Positions 34,293-42,442 of a stretch of 64,000 nucleotides of DNA are shown one piece after another (position 1 is the stretch's first letter; each line of letters starts with the position of its first letter). A program made the position numbers and the translations under genes. The notes under the pieces are model-generated. The model saw only the letters and a list, made by a program, of their open reading frames with translations. It was not told the origin of the DNA and made no database searches. The stretch covers positions 1-64,000 of the forward strand of contig NZ_JBKBHC010000006.1 of assembly GCF_046297895.1 (NCBI RefSeq), given 5' to 3'. This DNA is from Ferrovibrio sp046297895 (GTDB lineage: Bacteria > Pseudomonadota > Alphaproteobacteria > Ferrovibrionales > Ferrovibrionaceae).

Positions 34293-36335
34293 ATGGGTTG
34301 GATTGTCGGGATCGATGTCGGCGGCACTTTCACCGATCTGATCGGAATCGAGCCGTCGCTGGGCGCCGTTGCCCTGGCGAAGGTGCCCACCACGCTGGAC
34401 AACCAGGCCTTCGGCGTGCTCGGTGCGCTGGAAAAGGGCGGCATCGCCCTGCCGCAGGCCGACACCATCGTGCATGGCACCACCACCACCACCAACGCCC
34501 TGCTGGAGCGCAAGGTGGCCCGCGTGGGCCTGATCACCACAAAAGGCTTCCGCGACAGCCTGGAGCTTGGCCGCCGCACCCGGCCGCAGGCCTATGGCCT
34601 GACCGGCAATTTCGAGCCGCTGGTGCCGCGCCAGTGGCGCCTGGAAGTGCCCGAGCGCATGGATGCCGATGGCGAGGTGGTCGTGCCGCTCGACGAGGCC
34701 GCCGTACGCGTCGCCGCCGAGCAGCTCAAGGCCGCCGGCTGCGAGGCCCTGGTGATCCATTTTCTGCACAGCTACATCAACCCGGCGCATGAAAAGCGTG
34801 CATTGGAGATCGCAGCCGAGGTGTGGCCGAACGGCTATATCACTGCCGGCCATCAGTTGCTGTCGGAATACCGCGAATACGAACGCGGCACCACGGCCTG
34901 CGTGAATGCCAGCGTGCAACCCGTGCTGCATCGTTACATCGAGCGCCTCAACGGCGAGCTGAAGGGCAAGGGCTTCGGCCGCGATCTGCTGGTGATGCAG
35001 GGCAATGGCGGCACCATCGCCGCCGGCATCGTGGCCGAGGCTGCCGTGAACACGGTGATGTCCGGTCCGGCCTCGGGCGTGATGGCGGCGGCCTATACCG
35101 CGCGCGCCGCGGGCCTGCCCAACGTGATCACCTACGACATGGGCGGCACATCCTCGGATGTGGGCCTCATCCAGGACGGCGTGCCGCAGGTCTCGTCCGA
35201 GCTTGAGATCGAATACGCCATGCCGATCCATGTCCCCATGGTGGATGTGCATACCATCGGTGCCGGTGGCGGCTCGATCGCCTTCATCAACGAGGCCGGC
35301 ATGCTGCAGGTCGGTCCGGAAAGCGCCGGTGCGCGGCCAGGGCCGATCTGTTACGGCCGTGGCGGCACACGGCCGACCATCACCGATGCCAATCTGGTGC
35401 TCGGCCGGCTCAATCCCGACGGCCTGCTCGCCGTCGACAGCAAGGTTTCGCTGCAGGATGTGAAGGATGCCATCGACCGCGAGGTCGGCAAGCCGCTGGG
35501 GCTGAACACCGACGATGCCGCGGCCGCCATCCTGCGCATCGCCAATGACAAGATGGCCGGTGCGATCCGCATGGTCAGCCTGAGTCGTGGCCACGACCCG
35601 CGCGATTTTGCGCTGTTTGCCTTCGGCGGCGCCGGACCGCTGCATGCGGCGGCGCTGGCGCGCGAGCTGGGCATCCCGAAGCTGCTGATCCCGGCGCGGC
35701 CAGGCATCACCAATGCCCTGGGCTGTGTGGTGGCCGATCTGCGGCATGATTACGTGCGCACCGTGAACAAGCCGCTGGGCGTGCTGCCCGACGGGCTGGT
35801 GGCCGAGGTGCTGGAAGGGCAGATCGCCGAGGGCATGGCGACGCTGGAGCGCGACGGCGTGAAGGTGGAAGAGATGCAGGTGCTGCATTCGGCCGACATG
35901 CAGTTCCAGGGCCAGAGCCATCTGCTCACCGTGGCGGTGCCCGACAAGGGCATCACGCGCGAGGCCCTGCAGAAGGCTTTCGAGGAGGCCTATTGGCAGC
36001 GCTTCGAGGTGGAACTGCCGGAAATCCGCGCCGTGCTGGTCAATCTCCATACCGCCGTGATCGGCCGGCGGCCGCAGCTTTCGCTGGATCGCCTGCTGGC
36101 CGCCGAGCCGGCCAGGGATGTGGCGGGAGCGAAGAAGGGCAGCCGCAAAGTCTGGTATGATGCCGGCGGCTGGCAGGACACGCCGGTCTATGACCGCGAA
36201 CGGCTGCCGCGCAATGCCGATTTTGCCGGCCCCGCGATCCTGGAGCAGCTCGACACCACGGTGGTGATCGAGCCCGGCAATCGCGTGCATGTCGACAATC
36301 TGGGCAACCTGATCGTCGCCGTCAGTGCAGAGTAA
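34293..36335 (+). CDS. hyuA: Hydantoinase/oxoprolinase family subunit A
   Basis: 680 residues from ATG 34293. ATPase-like motifs of the HyuA/acetone carboxylase-beta/OplA superfamily: IVGIDVGGTFTDLIG, VHGTTTTTNALLERK, SGPASGVMAAA, YDMGGTSSDVGLI and IGAGGGSIAFIN. These enzymes use ATP to hydrolyse cyclic amides such as N-methylhydantoin or 5-oxoproline, working with HyuB. Its place behind a hydroxylase, a ring reductase and an uptake system suggests it opens a lactam ring produced by them. A carboxylase role as in acetone carboxylase is less likely without the gamma subunit. Confidence 0.88.
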   Translation: MGWIVGIDVGGTFTDLIGIEPSLGAVALAKVPTTLDNQAFGVLGALEKGGIALPQADTIVHGTTTTTNALLERKVARVGLITTKGFRDSLELGRRTRPQAYGLTGNFEPLVPRQWRLEVPERMDADGEVVVPLDEAAVRVAAEQLKAAGCEALVIHFLHSYINPAHEKRALEIAAEVWPNGYITAGHQLLSEYREYERGTTACVNASVQPVLHRYIERLNGELKGKGFGRDLLVMQGNGGTIAAGIVAEAAVNTVMSGPASGVMAAAYTARAAGLPNVITYDMGGTSSDVGLIQDGVPQVSSELEIEYAMPIHVPMVDVHTIGAGGGSIAFINEAGMLQVGPESAGARPGPICYGRGGTRPTITDANLVLGRLNPDGLLAVDSKVSLQDVKDAIDREVGKPLGLNTDDAAAAILRIANDKMAGAIRMVSLSRGHDPRDFALFAFGGAGPLHAAALARELGIPKLLIPARPGITNALGCVVADLRHDYVRTVNKPLGVLPDGLVAEVLEGQIAEGMATLERDGVKVEEMQVLHSADMQFQGQSHLLTVAVPDKGITREALQKAFEEAYWQRFEVELPEIRAVLVNLHTAVIGRRPQLSLDRLLAAEPARDVAGAKKGSRKVWYDAGGWQDTPVYDRERLPRNADFAGPAILEQLDTTVVIEPGNRVHVDNLGNLIVAVSAE

Positions 36336-36345
36336 GAGGTGGACC

Positions 36346-38070
36346 ATGGCCAAGCCGATTGATCCCGTCACCCTGGTCGTCATCCAGAATGGCCTGCAGC
36401 AGGTCTGCAACGAGATGGACCTGGCCTTCTGCCGCGCCGCTTTTTCGCCGGTGATCTCGGAAGCGCTCGACCGCTCCGATGGCATCTATGACGGCGATAC
36501 CGGCGAACTGATCGCCCAGGGCGAGCTCGGCCTGCCGGTTTTCGTCGGCACCATGCAGTTCTCGACCCAGGCCGTGATCGAGCGCGCACGGAACACGCCG
36601 CTGCTGGCGCCCAAGCCCGGCGACGTCTACATCGTCAACGATCCCTATCTGGGCGGCACGCATCTGATGGACGTGCGGTTCGTCAAGCCGTTCTTCTACA
36701 AGGGTCGGCTGTTTGCCTGGCTGGCCAATACCGGCCACTGGCCCGATATCGGCGGCATGGTGCCGGGCGGCTTTTCGGCCAATGCCACTGAAGTCGAGCA
36801 GGAAGGTCTGCGCCTGCCGCCCGTGAAGCTGTACAAGGAAGGCGTGCTGGACGAGGAAATCCTCTCCATCATCCTCAGCAACATCCGCATCGCCGACCAG
36901 CGCATCGGCGACATCAAGGCCCAGGCGGCCGCGCTCGCCATCGGCGAAAAGCGGCTGGCGGCCCTGCTGGACCGTTACGGCGCCGATGTGGTGAAGCAGG
37001 CCATCGGCGAGTTGAAACAGCGCGCCAGCCAGCAGATGCGCGCCCGCATCCGCACCATCCCCGATGGTGTCTATCACGGTGAGGCAGTGGTGGATTCCGA
37101 CGGCGTGGTCGACGAGCCGCTGCTGATCAAGATGAAGGTGGATAAGAGGGGCGAAGAGCTGCATTTCGACATGACGGGCTCCAGTCCGCCCTGTCGCGGC
37201 CCGATGAACAGCGTGATCGCCACCACCTATTCATCCATCTATCTCGCCGTGAAGCACATCTTCCCCGATGTGCCGATCAATGCCGGTACCTTCGAGCCGC
37301 TGAAGATCACCGATCCGCATGGCACTTTCCTGTATGCCAAATATCCGCGCCCGGTTTCGGGCTGTGCGGCCGAGGTCAGCCAGCGCATTGCCGAGGCTGT
37401 CTTCAACGCCCTGGTGCAGGCGATGCCCGACCGGCTGTTCGCCGCGCCGGCCGGCACCTCTGGGAATCTCGCGCTTGGCGGCTACGACCCCAAGCGCGAC
37501 CGCAGTTACGTGATGTATGTGATCTCGGGCGGCGGCTATGGGGGCTGGCATGGCGGCGACGGCATCAGCAACGGCTGCTCGACCATTGGTATCTCCAAGA
37601 CCACGCCGATTGAGGTGATGGAGCAGTATTATCCCGTGCTGTTCGAGGAATACTCGCTGCATGAGGGCTCGGGCGGGGCGGGGCAGCATCGCGGCGGCTT
37701 CGGCGTCAACTACACGATCCGCCTGCGGCGCGGCGAGGCCCGTGCCTCGATGGTGATGGACCATGGCCGCACCGGGCCGCGCGGCGTGCTGGGCGGCGAG
37801 GATGGCGGAATCAACACCGTCTCGGTCGAGTTGCAGCAGCCCGATGGTCCCAAGGTCTATGTACCGCCGCATCTGTCGAAGGACCAGGATATCGAGATCA
37901 AGGCCGGCGACCGCCTGCATGTCTCGACGCCGGGCGGCGGCGGCTATGGCGATCCGGCCAAACGCGATCCGGTCCTGATCGCGCGCGATATCGAGCGGGG
38001 CTATTACACGCGCGAGCAGATTGCCCAGCGCTTCGGTGTCAAACCGCCGGCGCGGTCGGCCGCCGAATAG
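36346..38070 (+). CDS. hyuB: Hydantoinase/oxoprolinase family subunit B
   Basis: 574 residues from ATG 36346 behind AGAGGTGG. Family marks are IDPVTLVVIQNGLQQVCNEM, SDGIYD, PGDVYIVNDPYLGGTHLMDV, HWPDIGG and the C-terminal GGGGYGDPAKRDP. It forms the hydrolase with HyuA; acidic and His residues in NDPYLGGTH and TGHWPDIGG are probable metal ligands by analogy with acetone carboxylase/HyuB. Last recognisable gene of the heterocycle cluster. The gene behind it starts 3 bases later but is unrelated in sequence. Confidence 0.88.
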   Translation: MAKPIDPVTLVVIQNGLQQVCNEMDLAFCRAAFSPVISEALDRSDGIYDGDTGELIAQGELGLPVFVGTMQFSTQAVIERARNTPLLAPKPGDVYIVNDPYLGGTHLMDVRFVKPFFYKGRLFAWLANTGHWPDIGGMVPGGFSANATEVEQEGLRLPPVKLYKEGVLDEEILSIILSNIRIADQRIGDIKAQAAALAIGEKRLAALLDRYGADVVKQAIGELKQRASQQMRARIRTIPDGVYHGEAVVDSDGVVDEPLLIKMKVDKRGEELHFDMTGSSPPCRGPMNSVIATTYSSIYLAVKHIFPDVPINAGTFEPLKITDPHGTFLYAKYPRPVSGCAAEVSQRIAEAVFNALVQAMPDRLFAAPAGTSGNLALGGYDPKRDRSYVMYVISGGGYGGWHGGDGISNGCSTIGISKTTPIEVMEQYYPVLFEEYSLHEGSGGAGQHRGGFGVNYTIRLRRGEARASMVMDHGRTGPRGVLGGEDGGINTVSVELQQPDGPKVYVPPHLSKDQDIEIKAGDRLHVSTPGGGGYGDPAKRDPVLIARDIERGYYTREQIAQRFGVKPPARSAAE

Positions 38071-38073
38071 GCG

Positions 38074-38868
38074 ATGCTGGCCGAACTTGCCGTCTGGGCC
38101 GGGGTGCAGGCCGATCCGGCGGCGCGGCGGCTGGGCTATGCGAAGGCGGCGGTTTCGCTGTGGTCGCGCCGGCGCCGCTGTCACAAGGCATGGTCCGGGC
38201 ATGAAGCCAACACACGCGATTTCGCGCTGAGTGTGACGCAGGATTGCGAGCGGCGCGACAGGCTGTGGCTGCTCGGCGGCGGCACCCTGGCCGACCTGCC
38301 GCTGGCCGAGCTCAGCACGCAGTTCAAGCATGTCCTGGTGTTCGACATCGCCTGGCTTGCCCCGGCGCGACGACTGGCGCGGCAATTCTCCAATGTTGAG
38401 CTGCGGCTGGCGGATGTGACCGGGGTGGTTGGGCCCCTGGCGGAATGGCGTGCTTCCCTGCCGCTGCCGATCCCGTCGGCCCGCGCGCTGATCGAACTCG
38501 ATGACGTGCCGCCGGATTGCGTGTTGTCGCTAAACCTGTTGTCGCAGCTGCCGCTGCTGCCGATGGAGCATGTGCAGAAGCAGGGTGTCAGCCGCACCGG
38601 GGCGGAAAGCTTCGGCCGCGCCATCCTGCAGGCGCATCTGGATGGTTTGCGGGCGCTGGCCTGCCCGGTCGGCCTGGTGACGGATGCACGCCGCATCTGG
38701 CACAGCCGCGCGGGCGAAGTGATCATGAGCGAGAATGCGTTGCTCGGGCTGGGATTGCCGCCTGCCGAGCGGGAATGGCGCTGGCCGGTGGCGCCGCGCG
38801 GCGAGATCGATAACGAAAGCAGCCTTGATATAACCGTGCAGGCGCTGCACTGGCGCAACGAGGCCTGA
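38074..38868 (+). CDS. Hypothetical protein, possible Rossmann-like fold
   Basis: 264 residues, family not recognised. RDRLWLLGGGTLADLPLAEL and HVLVFDIAWLAPARRLARQF read like the first strands of a class I methyltransferase or Rossmann fold, but a clear cofactor-binding signature is missing. LIELDDVPPDCVLSLNLLSQLPLLP later resembles the motif-IV region of such enzymes. It starts 3 bases after hyuB, so it is probably co-transcribed, and its stop abuts the stop of a minus-strand gene with no base between. Codon use is like its neighbours. Confidence 0.65.
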   Translation: MLAELAVWAGVQADPAARRLGYAKAAVSLWSRRRRCHKAWSGHEANTRDFALSVTQDCERRDRLWLLGGGTLADLPLAELSTQFKHVLVFDIAWLAPARRLARQFSNVELRLADVTGVVGPLAEWRASLPLPIPSARALIELDDVPPDCVLSLNLLSQLPLLPMEHVQKQGVSRTGAESFGRAILQAHLDGLRALACPVGLVTDARRIWHSRAGEVIMSENALLGLGLPPAEREWRWPVAPRGEIDNESSLDITVQALHWRNEA

Positions 38869-39363
38869 TTACTTCTTCACTTCCTGCACGGATTCGATCA
38901 CGAAGCCTCGCTCGGGCGGGAATTTGCGCATGATGGTGCGGCGCACTTCGTCATCGTTGGTGGCCTGCAATTCGACGTAATTGATCTCGCCCCATTTATC
39001 ATCGAGCTGACGATGTTTTTCTCCCATCATGTGGGCGCGGCGCACTTCGGAATTGTAGATGCCGATGCTGAAGGTCTTCACATTCGCCTCGGCCGCCACG
39101 GCCTTGCTGGCGAGTTTCTCCAGCTTGGCGACTTCCGCCTCCAGCTCGAATTTCTGCTTGGTCAGTTCCGCGATTTTCTGCTGGGCGGAACGGGTCAGTT
39201 TTTCCAGTTCATCCAGGCGCTGGCCGCGGCGCACCACCTCGGCGGCACTCCACTCATAGGCAAGCACCTGCCGCTTATGCTGCGCGATGAGCTGCAGCAC
39301 GATGAAGGTAGCGCCGGGCACGCCGATCAGCAGGGCGCCCATGATGAGCCAGAAGCTGGTCAT
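38869..39363 (-). CDS. Membrane-anchored coiled-coil protein of unknown function
   Basis: 164 residues. Residues 3-25 (FWLIMGALLIGVPGATFIVL) are a membrane segment, then 30-100 a coiled coil rich in Lys/Glu (LDELEKLTRSAQQKIAELTK), then a C-terminal part with IYNSEVRRAHMMGEKH and a conserved-looking ERGFVIESVQEVKK end. It would sit in the inner membrane with its bulk in the cytoplasm. Domain order recalls PspB-like or DUF-type anchors, but no family is recognised. A compound hairpin lies 29 bases upstream of the start. Confidence 0.7.
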   Translation of the reverse strand: MTSFWLIMGALLIGVPGATFIVLQLIAQHKRQVLAYEWSAAEVVRRGQRLDELEKLTRSAQQKIAELTKQKFELEAEVAKLEKLASKAVAAEANVKTFSIGIYNSEVRRAHMMGEKHRQLDDKWGEINYVELQATNDDEVRRTIMRKFPPERGFVIESVQEVKK

Positions 39364-39391
39364 ATCCTTAGTGTTTAGCGGAGTGTGAAAT

Positions 39392-39428
39392 TCCCGACAA
39401 GGTGCTGAAATAGCACCAAAAGTCGGGA
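39392..39428. promoter_or_regulatory. Two-part hairpin upstream of the coiled-coil gene
   Basis: Outer arms TCCCGAC / GTCGGGA (39392-39398, 39422-39428) and inner arms GGTGCT / AGCACC (39401-39406, 39412-39417) form a 7-plus-6-base stem with small internal bulges and a GAAAT loop. On the minus strand it would be in the leader of the gene starting at 39363. No T-run follows on either strand, so it is more likely a leader structure or operator than a terminator. Confidence 0.5.
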
Positions 39429-39483
39429 CACGCCGGGCGGGTATCTGCTGCCTGAGCCTTGGTGGCGGCCGCGGAGGGAAAGC

Positions 39484-39511
39484 TTGACCGGGAGAGGGGG
39501 GCGGTTTAAGA
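39484..39511 (+). promoter_or_regulatory. Candidate promoter of tRNA-His
   Basis: TTGACC (39484-39489) and TTAAGA (39506-39511) are separated by 16 bases and end 15 bases before the tRNA. They match -35 and -10 elements moderately. Confidence 0.45.
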
Positions 39512-39526
39512 AGCGCCTGCCCTGTG

Positions 39527-39603
39527 GCGGGGGTAGCTCAGTTGGTTAGAGCACCAGGTTGTGGCCCTGGGGGTCGCGGGTTCAAGTCCCGTTCCTCGCC
39601 CCA
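39527..39603 (+). tRNA. tRNA-His (GTG)
   Basis: Cloverleaf folds fully: acceptor GCGGGGG with TCCTCGC, anticodon stem CCAGG/CCTGG with loop TTGTGGC (anticodon GTG), T-arm with TTCAAGT, and an encoded CCA. The base before the acceptor, G39526, can pair with C39600 as the extra G-1:C73 pair that identifies tRNA-His. Confidence 0.96.
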
Positions 39604-39612
39604 TCGAATTTG

Positions 39613-39651
39613 AACGGCCGATCAATGACTTAATCATTGATCGGCCGTTTT
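39613..39651 (+). terminator. Intrinsic terminator behind tRNA-His
   Basis: AACGGCCGATCAATGA (39613-39628), loop CTTAA, then the exact reverse complement (39634-39649) and a T-run. A 16-base perfect stem ten bases after the tRNA is a strong rho-independent terminator. Confidence 0.9.
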
Positions 39652-39727
39652 CGCATGGGCAGCCCCATGCCTCCCGATTTTGCTCGGCCCGGACTGCGCC
39701 GCCGCAATTGCCCTAGGGGCAATCCAG

Positions 39728-40609
39728 CTATTCCGCCGCCGCCGCCAGGGCCGCCGGAGCGGGGAATCCGGTATCGATCGGCAGGGCGGGGTCGCGGGAC
39801 CATTCATTCCACGAACCGAAATACAGCCGCACATTCTCGATGCCGGCCTCCTTCAGTGCCACCAGGGTGTTCGAGGCGCGGGCACCCTTGAAGCAATACA
39901 GCACCACGGGGGTCTTGGCCGAGATGCCGACGGTGGCGCATTCGGCGAGGATTTCCTGTCTGCTCTTGAACATCGGGCCTGAAGCGGTCGGTTTCATCAT
40001 GCGGTACCACTCGATCCAGACGGCGCGCGGGATGCGGCCCTTGCGCGGGCAGAAATCCTTGCCGTAGGGCGAGGAGCTTTCTCCGATCCACTCGTCGACG
40101 TCGCGGGTATCCAGAATGGCGATCTTGGGATCGGCCACGGCGCCCTTCATGCCGTCCAGATCCAGCAGAATGCCCGCATTGGCGGCGCTGAGCGGGAAGG
40201 CCTTGGGCACCGGCATCGCCGGATCGGTCGTGACCGGCAACTCGGCAGCCACCCAGCCGGCATAGCCGCCGTGCAGGATCTTGATCTTCGGATAGCCCAG
40301 ATAGCTGAGCAGCACGTAGCCGCGGCAGGACTGCCCGAAGCCGGAATTCATCGACTGCTCGTAGACCACGGCGGTCTCGGCGCCCGACAGGCCGGCGGCG
40401 CCGAACACGGCAGCGAATTTCTCGCGCATCGAAGCCACGCCTTCGGGCGTGGACGTGGCCAGATAGGTGAAGATGTCGTGGATGTTCACCGCGCCGGGCA
40501 GATGACCGGCAGCATAAGCCTCCGGACTGCGGGTATCGATCAGCACCACGCCGCCCAGACTGGTCAGGGCGGACAGTTCATTGGGGGAAATCAGCACGCT
40601 ACCGCTCAT
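39728..40609 (-). CDS. Tandem-rhodanese sulfurtransferase
   Basis: 293 residues from ATG 40609 with AAGGAG upstream. Two rhodanese domains: the N-terminal one (LIDTRSPEAYAAGHLPGAVNI) ends without a catalytic Cys, while the C-terminal one (AILDTRDVDEWIGE) has the active loop LYCFKGARAS. This layout is that of thiosulfate/3-mercaptopyruvate sulfurtransferases. The loop CFKGAR differs from the CGSGVTA of mercaptopyruvate enzymes, so thiosulfate or another persulfide donor is more likely. A TetR-type palindrome lies 28 bases upstream of the start. Confidence 0.9.
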   Translation of the reverse strand: MSGSVLISPNELSALTSLGGVVLIDTRSPEAYAAGHLPGAVNIHDIFTYLATSTPEGVASMREKFAAVFGAAGLSGAETAVVYEQSMNSGFGQSCRGYVLLSYLGYPKIKILHGGYAGWVAAELPVTTDPAMPVPKAFPLSAANAGILLDLDGMKGAVADPKIAILDTRDVDEWIGESSSPYGKDFCPRKGRIPRAVWIEWYRMMKPTASGPMFKSRQEILAECATVGISAKTPVVLYCFKGARASNTLVALKEAGIENVRLYFGSWNEWSRDPALPIDTGFPAPAALAAAAE

Positions 40610-40636
40610 GGCAGGCTCCTTCGCTGGAATTGCCGA

Positions 40637-40654
40637 ATAGACGGAACGGTCTAT
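40637..40654. promoter_or_regulatory. TetR/NemR-box-like palindrome before the sulfurtransferase gene
   Basis: ATAGAC, 6-base spacer GGAACG, GTCTAT. The inner 16 bases match the E. coli NemR box TAGACC-N4-GGTCTA at eleven of twelve fixed positions. Outer arms GAATTG (40627-40632) and CAATTC (40656-40661) extend the symmetry. No TetR gene is seen nearby. Confidence 0.5.
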
Positions 40655-40786
40655 CCAATTCAAGGAGCGTGCCATCCCGAATCCGGCAATGATTCCAATG
40701 GCGGGCCATCGGGGCCGGCTGCTGCAATGCTCATGTTTCAGTCAGAAGCCCGGCATCGCCGGGCGAAAACGCGCCAGCGCCGTGCG

Positions 40787-41248
40787 CTACTCGCGCAGCC
40801 AGACCTGTGTGCGACCCAGCAGTGGCGTGCCGATAAAGCCGCGCACCCGCAGCTTGCTGCCCCCCTCGGCCAGGCTGAGCTTCGCGTTGTAGATCTTTCC
40901 ATTCTTGGGATCGAGGATGGCCCCGCCGGCCCAGTCGCCGCCATCGGGTTTCAGGCCCCACAGGAAGGTCATGCCAATCACCGGCTGGTTCTTCCGCTCG
41001 CCCTCGCAGGCCTCGCAGACCGGGTCGGGCTTTTCGTCGGGCCGATAAAAAATCTGCAGGATGCGCCCCTGCAACTCGCCGCTCACCTCTCGGATCTCGA
41101 CGATGCTGCGAGGCGCATTGGTCTCATCGTCGATGGTCTTCCAGCGGCCGACCGGCAGCGGTTCGGCCGCTGGTGCGGAGGGCGGGACCAGGCCTGCGGC
41201 CAGCAGCGACATGGCCGGAGCCGCGATGTACAGGATGGCTTTTTGCAT
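40787..41248 (-). CDS. DUF2147 exported protein
   Basis: 153 residues from ATG 41248 (AGGAAC upstream). A signal peptide ends about SAPAAEP. The mature part PVGRWKTIDDETNAPRSIVEI, the paired Cys in CEACEGERKNQPVIGMTFLWGL and GGAILDPKNGKIYNAKLSL are typical of DUF2147 periplasmic beta-barrel proteins. Function unknown; two Cys could form a disulfide. It is divergent from the FIST gene by 96 bases. Confidence 0.88.
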   Translation of the reverse strand: MQKAILYIAAPAMSLLAAGLVPPSAPAAEPLPVGRWKTIDDETNAPRSIVEIREVSGELQGRILQIFYRPDEKPDPVCEACEGERKNQPVIGMTFLWGLKPDGGDWAGGAILDPKNGKIYNAKLSLAEGGSKLRVRGFIGTPLLGRTQVWLRE

Positions 41249-41344
41249 TGCGGTGTTCCTGTCATAAATCATTTTTGTGCCGATCATGCATTCCCGCCCG
41301 GGGGCAGTTCATTATAGTGTGAAGCGGCGGCAGAGGAGAAGCGC

Positions 41345-42439
41345 ATGAGCGAACAGACAACAGGTGCGCAATTCCGTCTCGGTGTCGGCGCGTCGGAAGA
41401 CTGGCGCATGGCGGTGGACGGTTGCCTGCTGCAGCTCATGCCGCTGGGCGAAGCCGCGAATGTCGGCTTCGTCTATGTCAGCGACCGCATGGCCGAGCGC
41501 TTGCCGCAGATCCTCAAGCGCCTGAGCGAGGCCACAGGTATCAGCGATATGGTCGGCGCCTGTGGCTACAGCATCGCCGCCGGCGATACCGAGTATTGCG
41601 ACGAGCCGGTGGTGGCCTGCCTGGTCGGTGCCGTTCCGGAGGGCAGCGCGAAACTCTTCCGCCGGCCCAGCGAGCGGCCGCAGGGCTGGCTGGGCGTGGT
41701 GCATGCCGATCCGCAGGTGCCGGCGCTGCCGGAACTGATCGAGGATTTCGCCGAGGCCTGCGGCGCGTATCTGGTCGGCGGGCTGATCGCGGCCCGCGGC
41801 CCGCGCCCGCAATGGGCCGGCAGCCTCACCGAGGGCGGCATGTCCGGCATCGTCTTCTCCCAGGCCCAGCCGGTACTCACGGCGCTGACCCAGGGCTGCA
41901 GCCAGCTTGGCGACACGCACACCGTCACGGCCGCCGACGGCAACATCATCCTCCAGCTCGATGGCCAGCCAGCCTACAACGTGCTGCGCGACAGCTTCTC
42001 GGTGCAGTCGCTGCAGGATCTGCGCAAACTCTCGAACGGCCTGATGGTGGGCCTGCCGGTCAGCGGCGCCGACCGGCCCGATTACCTGGTGCGCAACATC
42101 ATCGGCATCGATCCCCAGGCGGGCGGCATCGCCATCGGCGCCATGGTGGAGGAGGGCGACCAGTTATTCTTCTGCCGGCGCGACACCGACAGCGCGGCAG
42201 CAGACATGGACCGCATGCTGGCCGATCTCAAGCGCCGCTGCGGCGACCGCATGCCGCGCGGCGCGCTATGGTTTTCCTGCATGGCGCGATGCCAGGACCA
42301 GTTCGTGCAGGATCCCAGCGAGCTTGCCCGCATCCAGACGGTGTTCCCCGACCTGCCACTGGTAGGCATGTATTGCGGCGGCGAGATCGCCCAGTCGCGG
42401 CTCTACGGCTATACCGGCGTGCTGGCGCTGTTCCTCTGA
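41345..42439 (+). CDS. FIST-domain sensory protein
   Basis: 364 residues with FIST N (about 25-210; GFVYVSDRMAERLPQILKRL, GACGYSIAAGD) and FIST C (about 225-350; YLVRNIIGIDPQAGGIAIGAMVEEGDQLFFCRRD, GMYCGGEIAQSRLYGYTGVLALF). FIST modules are thought to bind small ligands, perhaps amino acids, and are often joined to signalling output domains. Here the protein has no output domain and must act alone or through partners. It is convergent with the alcohol dehydrogenase gene by 3 bases. Confidence 0.88.
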   Translation: MSEQTTGAQFRLGVGASEDWRMAVDGCLLQLMPLGEAANVGFVYVSDRMAERLPQILKRLSEATGISDMVGACGYSIAAGDTEYCDEPVVACLVGAVPEGSAKLFRRPSERPQGWLGVVHADPQVPALPELIEDFAEACGAYLVGGLIAARGPRPQWAGSLTEGGMSGIVFSQAQPVLTALTQGCSQLGDTHTVTAADGNIILQLDGQPAYNVLRDSFSVQSLQDLRKLSNGLMVGLPVSGADRPDYLVRNIIGIDPQAGGIAIGAMVEEGDQLFFCRRDTDSAAADMDRMLADLKRRCGDRMPRGALWFSCMARCQDQFVQDPSELARIQTVFPDLPLVGMYCGGEIAQSRLYGYTGVLALFL

Positions 42440-42442
42440 CGC

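Noticed and set aside
34293..38070. Acetone carboxylase instead of hydantoinase
   Set aside because: The small gamma subunit gene is missing and lengths and motifs fit HyuA/HyuB better.
39527..39727. Integrated element at tRNA-His
   Set aside because: No integrase, no duplicated tRNA 3' end and no change in gene style behind the tRNA.
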